From contig NC_060885.1 of assembly GCF_014805685.1 (NCBI RefSeq), positions 12,069,132-12,133,131 of the forward strand: a DNA stretch of 64,000 bases. Reading direction: 5' to 3'. Source of the DNA: Silurus meridionalis (lineage: Eukaryota; Chordata; Actinopteri; Siluriformes; Siluridae). Each line of letters begins with the position of its first letter. Position 1 is the first letter of the stretch. This document shows positions 1 through 21,400 of this stretch, piece by piece. The notes under the pieces were generated by a model that worked only from the letters and a program-made list of their open reading frames with translations, was not told the DNA's origin and did not search any database. The position numbers were made by a program, and so were the translations under genes.

Positions 1-797
1 AAGGCTTAGATAAAAATGTAACAGGTAAACAGCTAATAAATGGAATCCTTTAAAATTGTACGATACATATGCAGGACATACACCTAACCCGGGCCTGACT
101 GAGTAACGTTCAGGAAGCTGTACAAGCTTTAATAACATGCAAAATTTATGCAATCAAGTAACTTTGTAGACCTTTAGTAGTCACGGTATGTGCAGGATAT
201 GTTCAATCTAATCTAAATAACGTCCCAATTTCCATGGCAAAATGCAAAATTGATAGTCCAGAATTTAGTCTGCTTTGTTTTTTCGTCAATTTCAAATTGT
301 AATACCAAGCATGAACGATAGTTTTAAGATTGATAGGTGTGAATCTCTGATCCAATCCATCACATCCTCTCTTCATTTAGTAAATATGTGCAGGCAGTCA
401 GACTTGTACTAATCCCTTATAATTCTGTCTGCCATTATCCATAATGCAGGTTAAGCTGTTGGGTCAAGTTAGGTCAATATTGGTTAGGGGCTACCAGCAA
501 TACTTGCTACGTGCCATTATTATATTTTTTAAATACATTTTTACATTATAGTCATTTTTTTTGATGCTGTGGTACAGTAGACCAGGTTTGGCTGCTTTTT
601 ACATTTTTTTTAAAACATTGTTCGTTCACTTTGTGTAGTCTACATACGATCTGTATTTTGCATGATGATTTGGAATTATGTAAAAATGCTGTGTAGGGTT
701 AAAGTACCTCTTTTCCGTGCGGATTTAAATAATTCACGGTAAAACGTGTTGAAAAATATTTTTATCGAGGCATGTTCTTGATTTGTTGTGCTATATC

Positions 798-802
<5 letters not shown>

Positions 803-886
<84 letters not shown>
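803..886. repeat. (TA)n microsatellite
   Basis: About 84 bp of uninterrupted TA dinucleotides. It directly abuts the 3' end of the antisense LINE fragment at 886, so it may have grown from the simple-repeat tail of that retrotransposon. Apparent reading frames through it (poly Tyr-Ile) are artefacts. Confidence 0.95.
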
Positions 887-888
<2 letters not shown>

Positions 889-1130
889 CTCAGTTCTCCC
901 ATGAGGGGTCGCCACAGCAGATAATCCGTCTCCATACTCCCCTGTCCTCTACATCTGACTCTTTCAACCCAACTACCTTCCTCACCACATCCATAAACCT
1001 CCTCCTTGGTCTTCCTCTTTTCCTCCCTTCTGGTGGCTCCATCCTCAGCATTCTCCAACCGATATACCCCATGTCCCTCCTCTGCACATGTCCAAACCAT
1101 CTCAATCTCGCCTCCCTCAAATGCTAACAA
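886..1130 (-). mobile_element. LINE 3' fragment (RTE-like), antisense
   Basis: The - strand encodes a remnant of a non-LTR retrotransposon reverse-transcriptase C-terminus. Visible motifs are [17 protein letters not shown], a basic GRKRGRPRRRFMDVV stretch and a terminal CCGDPSWE. This C-terminal signature is common in fish LINEs of RTE type. It is 5'-truncated, as LINE copies usually are, and lies antisense in tm9sf3 intron 1. Clade assignment is by recall of the motif; the fragment itself is clear. Confidence 0.75.
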
Positions 1131-2997
1131 AAGAAAATCAAAGAGGCAAACCTCTTTATACATAAACACTTCCAGTTCTAATTATAATTCCTATCTTTCC
1201 TGCTTGACCAATCAGATTGGTGGCATCTCTCTTAACTGGTCATTTGCTGAGTTTTCAAAAAATGCATTGTTTCTTGTTGTAGATCTTGACAAACAGCAAT
1301 CCTTGTCATTGTATATCCTACATTACACTACCAGTGTGACCGGTTTGAATTTTGTTACAAAACCTGAAAGGCCGTAACCTCGCTTTCGCTATTGTTATTT
1401 TATTCTTTCTAGTCACAATGCAGTGTTGCTTAAAGAGTGTATATAAAGTTAGCTTCTTTTTCTGTCTATCTGTGGCAAAGTTTCTGCTTTTAAAACAATA
1501 ATGTGAGTTGTCCTAAATTGTGTAGTCTTGGTTACCAGTTTTTTTTTACTTTTTTTTTTACTTTTTTTCTTTTTCTTTTTTTTGCAGAAGGCATTTGAGA
1601 TTTGTCATTTTATTGAAACTAAACTCCTTTCTAACAGGGTTTTTGCCAAAAGCATGCACGTCATTGAAGATTTGGCCGCATTTTGACTTCAGTAAAATGA
1701 TTAGGAAATCTAACCCCAGGCAATGTACAGTATCTCATGTTAATGGTCGTAAAGATTCCTTTATTTCCAGAGGGAATAGTGGAGTTTTTGCCCTTTTCCT
1801 GCAGTGTAAAGACAGACCAGGAAACACTCGTTCTTTTCTATTGTCTTCTGCTCAAACCAAAAAGGAAACCAAGCATTGTTCAATTTTAGATGATCTGTCA
1901 CTTTTTCTGAGAAGTGACAGTTATGGAAGTATTTAGGATAAGTCTTTGGTTCCTAGTAGAGGAAAAGCCTACATATACAATACACAGCTGAAGGTTTTAT
2001 ACCATTTCTAATCTGTGTGTTAGTTCAAGCATATAGCCAGGCAATCTCCATGGACAGACATTGGCAGTAGAATGGGTTATTCTAAAGAACTGAGTAACGT
2101 TTATTGTGGCACTGTCCTAAGATGCCACCTTACCGCAAGTCAGTTTAAACTTCTGGCCTCCTGGATCTGTGCCATTTAAAGTTATTATATCTGAGATATG
2201 GAAGCATCTAGGAGTATAAACAGGTCAGCAACACATGGAAACTCAGATACACTTGAAATTTATCTATCCTTTTTTGCATCACCCACTATTGCATTTCTCA
2301 CTGCCTCTGGAAGCAACATCAGTACAAAAACTGTGCAACAGGAGCACCATGAAATGGTTTCCATTGCCAAGCAGCTGCACACAACCAAAACCAAGTATGA
2401 GCTGCAAAGGTGTGCACACTGAGCACATAGAGCAGTGGAAATGTGTTCTCTGGAGTGATAAGTAATTCTCTATCTGGCAAGTCTGATGGATAAATTTGGG
2501 TTTGGTGTATATCAGAAGAATGCTACCTATCATAATTTAATTGGTGCAGGACTGTCTTGGACTCTTTTTCCTCTCACCCTTTCCATGTTTTAGACTTCAT
2601 ATTAATGCTCATAGTTATCCAATGGGATTTGCAACAAGCTCATATATAGGTGTGAAAGTTTGAGTGACCACATACGTTTAGTTATATAGTGAATGCAATT
2701 AGCATGTGACCTATTTAAGAATGAAACATAGAGCAGTAAGGTTTTTAATTGGGGTGTGTAGAACTTGTTAAACAACCATTTATACATTGCATATTATGTG
2801 CAAATCTTTCACAGTAATTATAGATTGTTTTACAGCAAACTTAAGACCCTTCCTGGAAATCTGCCCTGGTCTGAAAGTACTATAGTACAATCCTCTGACT
2901 TGTCTGTTTTAGCATGAGGCTGTTTTGATGGACACTATAAATCATAAATCAAGTCTCCCTGGATAAGAGTGTTTTCTGTTGAACGTCCTCTTCTTCT

Positions 2998-3240
2998 TTC
3001 GGCTTCTCCCATTAGGGGTCGCCACAGCAGATCATCCGTTCCCATACCCCCTGTTCTCTACATCTGCCTCTTTCAAACCATAAACCTGCATGTCTTCTAT
3101 CACCACATCCATAAACCTGTTCTTTGGTCTTCCTCCTTCCTGGTGGCTCCATCCTCAGCATTCTTCTACCGATATACCCCATGTCCCTCCTCTGCACATG
3201 TACAAACCATCTCAATTTTGCCTCTCTCTACATCTCTAAA
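2998..3240 (-). mobile_element. LINE 3' fragment (RTE-like), antisense
   Basis: A second copy of the same family as 886-1130. The - strand reads [20 protein letters not shown] and then a frameshifted basic region ending ICCGDP. The 3' boundary carries the family's terminal sequence (cccattaggggtcgccacag on the + strand). More decayed than the first copy and 5'-truncated. Confidence 0.72.
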
Positions 3241-3519
3241 ATTCAGTTCAATTGTTCTTGACAGTAGGATGGTGAGTGATAAGTAAAGCCATGGAAATGT
3301 AATAGAAATGTGCTGCACAGTCTTATTTGGGCAAGAGAATTAAAGTCAGTGATTGACAAGTCATTCAACCGTTGTAGGTGTGGCGGTCGGACGCACTTGT
3401 GTTTGACATTGTTCCTGAGCTGTTTGTCAAAGGGGTGTTACTGGTTATTGCATTTGGGAGAATAAAATACTCAAGGTCTTGAAAGCAGTCCAACAGTGCT
3501 TTCTCCAGAGGTTTTTCAC

Positions 3520-3551
<32 letters not shown>

Positions 3552-3881
3552 CTTGTCTGAGAGAGAGTGTTTGACTTTGGTGGCTTGGCTTAACCAATTT
3601 TAGAAGCAGATTCATGCTAACTTTTAACCCTCTAATGTAAAGTGCTCTGACAAATAGAAAGGGGGCCAAGAGGATTTGTTAAATATTGCTTAAATAAAAT
3701 AATACAATGACTAAATGTAGTTTAAATGTGATTTGTGCTTATGATGCATTATTACTGATAGTGTGATTGTGTGAATGTTGTTACCACGTTAAGGGACATT
3801 ACACTCATCAGTGTGAATGCAGCGAATGAACTAAGGTTAGAAAACTAATTACTTTGCTGTTCTTTTTTTTCTTTCTTTCAG

Positions 3882-12707
<8,826 letters not shown>

Positions 12708-12888
12708 CGACTCTCCGGTGCAATCGGCTGACGTTTCCCAGCGAACACGAGTCTTTGTTCCTTCTTGTTTTTTTTTTTGTTGCAAGAAGAGATTGTGATC
12801 TTATCTTGTATAAATCTAGTTTTCCATTTTCTCAACAAATTCAAGGTTGCAAGATTGTGTACACACACAGGTATATAATGGAAGATTA

Positions 12889-12894
12889 AATAAA
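12889..12894 (+). terminator. tm9sf3: Proximal poly(A) signal AATAAA of tm9sf3
   Basis: Canonical hexamer 182 nt after the stop codon, with a T-rich stretch just downstream (12898-12925) that could serve as the downstream element. Confidence 0.55.
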
Positions 12895-14321
12895 CACGTT
12901 TTATTTTTATTTTTTATTTTTAATTAACTGTTTCATTTCTTTCCTCTGGAGCAAACGCGTAGACTTTTTTTAATTTGCCGTGTGAAAAGAAATTTGGGTT
13001 CTCCTCCAATAATTCTATCCCATCCAGCATGAGTGATAATAGACCTTTATCGATGGAGTAGTCTAGCTCTCTTCAGTGAAGAGGCCGAAGTGTATGGAGA
13101 GCCTTTGTTCTGTTGTAGGAGAATGTTGGAGGGTTGCGATTGTGTCCATGCTCCTACTGTTAGTTTTGTATTGTCGAGTTGAGCAATGTTGTTGTATTGT
13201 TTTAAACGTTTTGTTTGCAATCAACCAGGGCATAGTTTAACTTTTTCACTCGATTGAGGAGGGGAAAAAAATGTTGGTTACTAGCTTTTCTGCCACCAGA
13301 CTTAACAAACCACCATTTTTCACTTTACACTGCATAGTTCCAGTTCTTATACAGGATAGAAATGATCTTGATTCACCTCTTGAATTCGCATACAATCCGG
13401 TCATATGCGACAAGTGCGGATGTTTTTAAATTAGGTTGTTTCAGAGTGGGGGTTTTTTGTTTCCAGGTTAGTCTTACTTTTTAATGTCGGGATTTAAATG
13501 AAGTCTGAGTGTGAAGATAAATGGATGGGGGTAAACCTGTATATAACCTTAATAATGTAACTGTAGAAGTAGTTTTCAAAATGTATTTTGGTTGTACAGA
13601 TTTATTACAGGTTTTGTTTTTTTTTTTAAGACAAAAAGTTGAATGAATTTTTGTCTTTTTCCACCTTTTTATTTTGTGAGCTTGGAGTTGGTGGCACTGT
13701 TACATCTTGCCTGTTGGTGCATGACTCTTCATCTTGCTGCATAAACCAATTCTGTTTATCTGCTTTCTTTGCCTTTTTTTTCCCTTTGCTCTGTGATTCC
13801 TGACACATCCTCGGTTTTGTAGAACTGTACAAAGAAAGAAAGAAAAAACACCACCTGAATGCTACACTGACTTTTTAGCTGCTTGTAGAGGAAATAATAA
13901 CCCATCATAAACATTTTTTTATATTTATGATTTAAAGCTTTAAGCAGCTCTCCGTGTGCTGAACAGCCACCTCCCTCATGCTAACTTCCTCATCCATTAC
14001 CAGAAGCAGCATTGTGAATGTCGGACACATGCGGAGTTTCTGCAAGCATACTGTAAAGGGTGACGTTCTTGTACTTTTTTTTTTATGTTTTTCCTAACTA
14101 CAGGAAGTGCCCCAGGAGCACTCCGGCAAAGCTCGTGTTTTTTCGTTCTGCTGTATACAGTATGTAACTAAAGATGTCTGAGATGTGGCAAAGCCTTTTT
14201 TTTTTTTTCTAATCCCCAGATACTGATGCCAGATACTTTCTGGCCCCTCATGTCATGAACCTTGTGATGTCTAAAAAAGACATTTTAAACATGCTATACT
14301 TGTTGTAAAAAGGAGAAAAAA

Positions 14322-14327
14322 AATAAA
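14322..14327 (+). terminator. tm9sf3: Distal poly(A) signal AATAAA of tm9sf3
   Basis: Canonical hexamer in an A-rich stretch, followed within 30 nt by a GT-rich segment (tgtttatgtacagaggtt). It precedes the convergent prdx3 3' end by about 0.9 kb. Confidence 0.5.
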
Positions 14328-14345
14328 CGATGTTTATGTACAGAG

Positions 14346-15233
14346 GTTATATAGGCATGGTTTGAATTCTGAACGTCAAGTCTTGCTTCTAGCCTTTAAG
14401 TTAAGGAACCAAATTTAAAAAATGGCATACATCCTCTGCTCTACTTTCGAATGATTCACAAACACTGTCCACTTGCATTCAGTTAATCACTGTGTATATT
14501 CCAGCTAATACATGTCAAGGGCTTTGGCAAATGCTCAAAACAAACATCAGAATTTTTGGCCAAATGTGATCTAGGCAAGATCTTTGACACTGGCTTGGTT
14601 GCTGGTATCAAAAGGGCTGTTTTGGGTGTTTTTCTAAAACTCCAGATATAAAATTTTGCTTGGCAGAATCATCTTGTTAATGAAAGGTTAGATGAGAGTG
14701 ACCAGGCTCGTTCAGACTGAAAGAGGTCAAAACTCTTTACCGTTGTGATTAGCACAGAATCCTGTGGTGGCTACTAGAACACAACAGGTTATCACTCCAG
14801 TCACCTCAAAAATGTAATTTAAACCTAATGCTCTGAAGAACTGGACAGTTTTAAATTGGCAATATGGCATATAGAGTTTATTTTTGTGTTTTCTGACTAG
14901 AAGGTATAACAAAGTATTCCAAAGAGGAAAGTATCACTAGCAAAATGCCTTTTGATAATTTTTTTCTGACAGGCTTTAAGAATATTAAGCCTTTGACAAA
15001 AGAGCTGCATGTGGAACTCACTGCCAATTTTGGATCAGGAAGCAGACAAGATTGTGATGGAATTTAACAGGAAACATATTCTCTATCTTGTTAAGTTACA
15101 TTTTGCCAAATAGTGTTAATTTCTTCTGTCTGGAGACTTTTGGGACATCCTGTATAACAAGAACCCAGTATTTGGTGTAAAAAAAAAAAAAAAAAAAAGT
15201 AGTAGTGGCTCGCCAACACCACACAGCATCATG
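14346..15233. other. Intergenic spacer between convergent tm9sf3 and prdx3
   Basis: About 0.9 kb of unique-looking AT-rich sequence with an A-run at 15180-15198. I see no exon, RNA gene or identifiable transposon. It may still be transcribed as readthrough of either gene. Confidence 0.5.
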
Positions 15234-15239
15234 TTTATT
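15234..15239 (-). terminator. prdx3: Poly(A) signal of prdx3
   Basis: tttatt on the + strand (AATAAA on the - strand), 167 nt after the prdx3 stop, giving a short 3' UTR of about 190 nt. Confidence 0.55.
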
Positions 15240-15405
15240 TGGTATACACAGCAACACAAACAAATGAGCATTTTTTTTTTTTTTACAGATCACTGAAATT
15301 ATTTTCTGTTGAAACATCTGGGTAGTGCAATTCCACATCGACCTAAAAATGATGTGCATTGTTTTGTGCGATCTACTAGAAGCAAATGTAACATATTAGT
15401 TCCTT

Positions 15406-18400
15406 TTAATTGACTTTTTGAAAGTATTCCTTGGACCCTTCTGGAGTCGGCTTGATCTGAAATACAAAAAAATATATATATATATATATATATATTACAC
15501 ATAAAACACATTTGAGGAGCAATTAAAAAAAACTTGACAGTTTTATTTAATATAAAATGTTTACCGTAGGTGATTTTGGGGTCCAGCTGGCCGGGCAAAC
15601 CTCTCCATGGCTCTCCACAAACTGGAAAGCCTTAACAAGGCGCAGCGTCTCTTCAACAGAGCGGCCTACTGGAAGGTCATTAATGCTCATGTGTTTGATG
15701 ACGCCATTGGGATCGATAATAAACAGCCCCCTACATGAGGATAGATGCGGTTACTGAAGAAGAACTTGCAATTTAAAAGACAATTTAAAATGTATGGCAA
15801 ATCTCTGAAAGAACAATGAAATTTGAATCAATGCAGTTGAAAGTCCTTAACAGACTAAAGCAACTTGGGGATCACCATATACTTTTTTGTTCATATTATT
15901 TTGTTAAATAAAATTTTTGTGGACATTAAACGTTGATATATGTACTAAAAACACTATGGACATCACGTTTTGTGTTCCCTTTTGCTTTTATAAGAACCTC
16001 CACTCCTCTGCGATGATCCACCAGATTTTGGAGTGTGCTTGTGGAGATTTGTGCTCATTTAGCCACATGGGTGTTAGTAAAGTCAAGGATTAATGTCAAG
16101 TTTATCTCTAGTGCTTTTCACAACATACATTGTCTCAAAGCAGCTTTACAGAATTTAAGAGTTAAGGTGAGCACTGGTATTTATCCATGATGAGCAACCT
16201 AGGATGACTGTGGCAAGGAAAAACTTCCTTAGATGTTATGCGGAAGAAAGCTTGAGAGGAACCAGACTCAAATGGGAAACCCATCCTCATTGGGGTGATA
16301 TCAAAAGAGTAATTATAAATCTTTAAACAATACAGAACACCAGAGAGTGAGAACTAACATGAATGTATGATTGAGAAATGTCCCTTCTACCGTCTTATAC
16401 AGTCATTTGAGGTTATGGAACCAGAAGCTACTAAGCAACTCATAAAATAGTTTGTTGACAATTGAGACACCAGCTTCTCCATGCCAGAGCCTTTAAACCC
16501 TAATGTAAGGTGAAGGTTCAATCAGCTTTCACATTCATCTCAAAAGGTCTTCATTTGGGAGTCAGAGATCTATAGCAGGCCACTCAAGATCTTTCACTTT
16601 AACCCATGCAAATTATATATCTTCTGCTTGATTTGTACAAGGGGGCATGGTCATGCTGGAACATGTTCAGGTCTCCTAGTTAAAGTGAAGGAAAAGATTT
16701 ATGCTACCACATCCGAAGACATTCTTTACAATTGTGTGCTTCCAACTCTGTGGTAAAGGTTCAGGGAGTCAAAGGTTCAACTACATATGGATGGAAAAAA
16801 AAATCAGGTGTTCCAATATTTGTGTCCTTATACTGCATTTAAATAACAAAAACAAAAACAAATTTTTGTTACTTTCACTGTATTCTGTAAAATATGGACT
16901 ATAAAATACCTCAGTGCTATTCCAGGCCCCTCCAGTAGGACTCCATAGTCTCTGGAAACCTGCTTGTTGAGATCAGCCAGCAAGGGGAAGTGGATTTGTC
17001 CCAATCCTCCACTCTACAGGCAAAAAAAGAACACCAAAGTTTAACCTGAAGATCATCAATTGGCTCTGCTAGTTCTCTCCTAAAGCCCATTTAACACGAA
17101 ACAAGTGTTCATATGAAAAGTGCACTGTTCATTATTTGTGTATGTTTTTACCTTTCGAGGGGTGTTGATCCAAGCCAAGTGAGTAAAGTGCGAGTCCACA
17201 GACACGCCCACCACCTCGCAATTGATATCATGGAATTCTTTAGCCTTGTCACTGAACGCGATGATTTCTGTAGGGCAGACAAATGTACTGCAAAAAAAGA
17301 AGAATGAACACATTGTTATGTGTGCCCATTTGCTAATGAAATTCCCCCATTCTTCTACAGAGAACACAGACAGACACAGACTTTATGATAAAAACAAGAC
17401 ACTGAAGTACATGGAAATTTGGAAAAAATAAATAAATAAGTGCTAAAATTATTACTACCCATTAACATATATTCAATGTTTATACGCATTTACTTATATA
17501 CAACACATAGCTGGTGATTTCTTGATTCAGATACATCAGAAGGTTTTATTCTTTGACTGCCTGGTTCTGACTGTAGTTTGCAGTTTTGTATTAAATCATA
17601 TTTTCAAATCTCTATAGTAATAATAATTTAAAAAAAAAAGGGATCTATATGGCATACACTCCATGTTTGAAGCGAATAAGGAACTGACCATTTCTACATA
17701 ATAACAGCAACCAATTTGTCTAATGAACATTTTGCATTCTTATCAACCACATACAAGGTAAAATGATTTTTCCACATTTTGTTAGGCTACAGCAGGGGTG
17801 TCAAACTCAAATTCACAGTGGGCCAAAATTAAAAACTAGGAAGAAGTCACAGGCCAAACTCAATATTTATTGAAAAATTGACTGCAATTCTGCATGTTTT
17901 TCGTATCTCCAGATGTGTAATGTTAAACCTTTTCATATGAAAACAAACTTTAGTTTTGCATAAACATTGAATCTGGAACAACCAAAGTTGAATATTATAA
18001 ACACATGAGAAATTACATTTGAAATAAAACACACATCAGTGGTATTCGTTTCTTATGTCTGTCTCTCTATCTATAGACGTTCTAATTCCTTTTTAATAAT
18101 TTCCTTCAATTAAAAAAAGCAATCTTTCAACCATTAACAGTCCATGCCTTGGAGTAGAAAAAAAGTGAATAAAGACAACATTCATTCAAGCTCAGTTTTT
18201 ACACTCTGATTTACTCTGATTGGTTGAAGACAGATTCCTGCATCTCTTCTTAGATGCAAGTGCATCATGTCTGGGGTTAGGCTCTGAGCTGAGGAAATCC
18301 TCAGGATTGAGTGAAGGTGTTCATCAGTGAGACTCCTGAGTGGGGTTTTGTTCATCTTCATTAAAGAGAACAGTTACTCACACAGATATGTGCTGCTGAA

Positions 18401-21400
18401 CACAGAGAGTGTTTGAGCAGCTTGGATACGGAGTTGAGCAGTGTGTCGGGGAGGAAACATGAAAACTGTGCAGCACACACAGAGTCGTACTTTGACTTGA
18501 GCGTGTCTCTACACTGGAGTTCAATCAGCTCCATTTGAAGGTTGGTTGGTGCACTTTCCACGTCAACCACAAACGGATTACTGAGCAGTTCAGCAGTTCA
18601 GTTTTTCAGCGGTCTCGACTGGCGCGCCAACACACAAAGAATTCTGGGATTTGTAGTATTAGCGGTGTATGCGCTATATACTGGCGGGCAGCTCTAATAC
18701 ACATTTGATATGACCTCGCGGGCCAAATATAATTACACACGGGCCTGAGTTTGACACCCCTGGGCTATAGCCTTATTTCAAAATGGATTCATTATTTTCC
18801 TCAAAATTCTACATACAATACCCCATAATGACAACGTAAAAGAATTGTGTTTAAAATCTTTGCAAATGTATAAATGAAAAGAATCAGATGTACATTAGCA
18901 TTGACAGCCTTTGTGTAATACTTAATTGAAGCACCTTTAGCACCAATTACAGCCTCAAGTCTTTTTGAGTATGATGCTACAAGCTTGGCTGGGTCACTCA
19001 AGGATATTCACAGAGTTGTCCCGTAGCAATTCCTTTGATATCTAGGCTGTGTGCTGAGTGCTCTGGAGCAGGTTTTCATCAAGAATGTCTCTGTACATTG
19101 CTGCATTCACCTTTCCCTCGATCCTGATTAGTCTCCCAGTTCCTGCCGCTAAAAAACATCCCCACAGCATAAAGCTGCCACCACCATGCTTCACTGGTAA
19201 TAGTACCAGGTGATTAGGTGGTGCCTGGTTTCCTCCAGACATGATGCTTGGCATTCAAAACCAAAGAGTTCAACTTTTGTTTGTCATGGTCTGAGAGTCC
19301 TTCAGGTACCTTTTGGCAAACTATAGGAGGAGGACGTCATGTGCATTTCACTGAGGAGTGGCTTCCGTCTGGCCACTCTACCATACAGGCCTGATTGATA
19401 AAGAGCTGCAGAGATGGTTGTTCTTCTGAAGGGTTCTCCTCTCTCCACAGAGAAATGCTAGAGCTATTTCAGAGTGACCACAAGGTTCTTGGTCACCTCC
19501 CTGACTAAGGCTGGGTGACCCGTTTCAGGAAAAGTCCTGGTGGTTTCAAACTTCTCCCATTTACAAATGATGGAGGCTCTGTGCTCTTTGGGAACTTCAA
19601 TGCTGCAGAAATTGTTCTGTACCCTTCCCCAGATCTGTACCATGATACAATCCTGTCTCGGAGGTCTACAGACAATTCCTTTGACTTCATGGCTTGGTAG
19701 GTGCTCTGACATGCATTAACTATGGGACCTTCTATAGACAGGTGTGTGCCTTTTTAAATCATGTCCAATCAACTGGATTAACAGGATGTACCCGAGCTCA
19801 ATTTTGAGTGTCATGGCAAAGGCTGTGCAAACTTTTGTACATGTAATTTTTTTTTTTTCTTTTATAAATTTGCAAAGATTTCAAATAAACTTCTTTAACA
19901 TTGTCATTATGGGGAGTTGTTTGTAGAGTTTTAGAGGAAAATGCAATTAAAGGAATTTTAAACTAACCCATATTTGATTTTTTTTCTTACTTGACTCTTG
20001 CATAAAATTACACAAATTACAATGAAAAATGCAACACAAAACTTTACAAACCTTCAAATAACACTTAAAGATGACTGCTATAATCAAATAGGAACTAAAA
20101 CCGACAATCAACAAGACTACTATTTTTACCAATTCACTTACAAATCAAGCGGGTAGAAAAACAGAACCAGATATTTGCCGTTGTAGTGGTCAAGGCTGAT
20201 CTCTTTGAATTCTCCATTATGGACAGCGGTACCCTTGAAGTGAGGGGCATGCTGGGTAACCGCTGGAGCCCATTTAGAAGTACCTGGAGTTTGAAGTACA
20301 TAAAACAGCTAACATTATATGTATTTTAGTTCTTCGAAAAGTGTGTGCACAAAACATCTTTATAACATACTGATAGAAAAGCAGGCTCTCGGTGCAGCAG
20401 CTCGGATGCCAGACGAAGTTCCACTCCTCAGTGTGCTCACTGCTGCTCTGGCTGCCTGCAGTAAAAAAATCAAGGAAAGACTGAGCTGATCTCCATGTTG
20501 AACTCCAAACAAACAAGGTACAAAGTTCAGGGATTAGAAAGGGGGGAAAAACACTGAAAAATCTGTACCTTTTCTAGACAGTAGCAAGATTTTTTCAGGA
20601 AACCTTTCTTTACTACATTTTAATGTGTAATCTCTAAATGAAGTGAATGCATAAAATTTAACATTGGATGGCATGAATAATTTTAATATAGTTTTTAGCA
20701 GTACTTTCACTTGATACTTTTGTGCATCCAATGGCATGTACTTTTGGAAAATAGTTTGACTGGAGTCATTTTTAAGCAGTGGATTTGCACTATTATTCAA
20801 GCACAAGAATGTGACTCCACTCACCACTGTCAAGTTCAGTTCATGTATATATGCCACATGAAAGCGTTGAAAGATTCAGTGCCTGGTCATTGAGATTTTG
20901 GGTAAATCTGATCCTAGATGTGTCATCATTGACCCTCAACAGCACCTCAGCTTTATCTGTGTTTGCATTCAAGGGCGTAACTTACTGGAGGGGTGGGAGG
21001 TATTATGTCATTATGACTTGCAAAATGTCTTCAAATGCCTTCAAATTTAACAGCAAAGAGCCAGTTTGACATTCAGTTCAAAAATTAATATCCAAATAAA
21101 GTAGATTTTTACTATGTCTGCCTATTTTTTTTTTTTTAAGGTTGATTTTAATTATTGAGGAAAGTCTAGTATTATATTTTTGTGGATTTTGAGGACATGT
21201 GAGTAATGGGTAATTAAACCTTGGCATTGTTTAGTCTTCTTGTACTGAATGTGACATGAAAAAAACATCTTTGTATTTGAATAGGGTTAAAGTTTAAGTA
21301 AATACATTTAAAATTACATTGTGTCAAGAAATAACCTGTAGGTCTAAGCACCAGTTATGGTTCTTTAAACTAGCTTACAATAAATCAGAATCTTGGCATT

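Larger units (their letters stand above)
1..3881 (+). other. tm9sf3: tm9sf3 intron 1 (3' part) with repeats
   Basis: No coding exon is recognisable here. The first coding exon seen downstream begins at codon 35 or so of the family, so this stretch must be the 3' part of intron 1, with exon 1 (signal peptide) beyond the left edge. It holds a long TA microsatellite, two antisense LINE fragments (886-1130, 2998-3240) and a short GT run near 3525-3547. The AT-rich remainder shows nothing I can name. The intron ends with a pyrimidine tract and AG at 3880-3881. Confidence 0.8.
12708..14345 (+). other. tm9sf3: tm9sf3 3' UTR with two candidate poly(A) sites
   Basis: Non-coding after the stop. AATAAA at 12889-12894 would give a 3' UTR of about 200 nt; AATAAA at 14322-14327 would give one of about 1.6 kb. 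Several T-rich runs but no open frame of note. The extent is inferred from the poly(A) signals only. Confidence 0.6.

Noticed and set aside
762..1169. Open frames of 76-135 residues across the TA repeat and its flank
   Set aside because: They are poly(Tyr-Ile) from the microsatellite and the LINE fragment on the other strand; no host gene.
1561..1936. Pyrimidine tract plus TTTGCAG followed by an open frame (1595-1936), a possible extra tm9sf3 exon
   Set aside because: The translation resembles nothing in TM9 proteins, the family has no exon between the signal-peptide exon and 3882, and no matching donor in frame is evident.
18361..18570. A possible host gene related to GTF2IRD2
   Set aside because: It lies wholly within a 970-bp hAT element with inverted ends and a target duplication, and its frame is broken.
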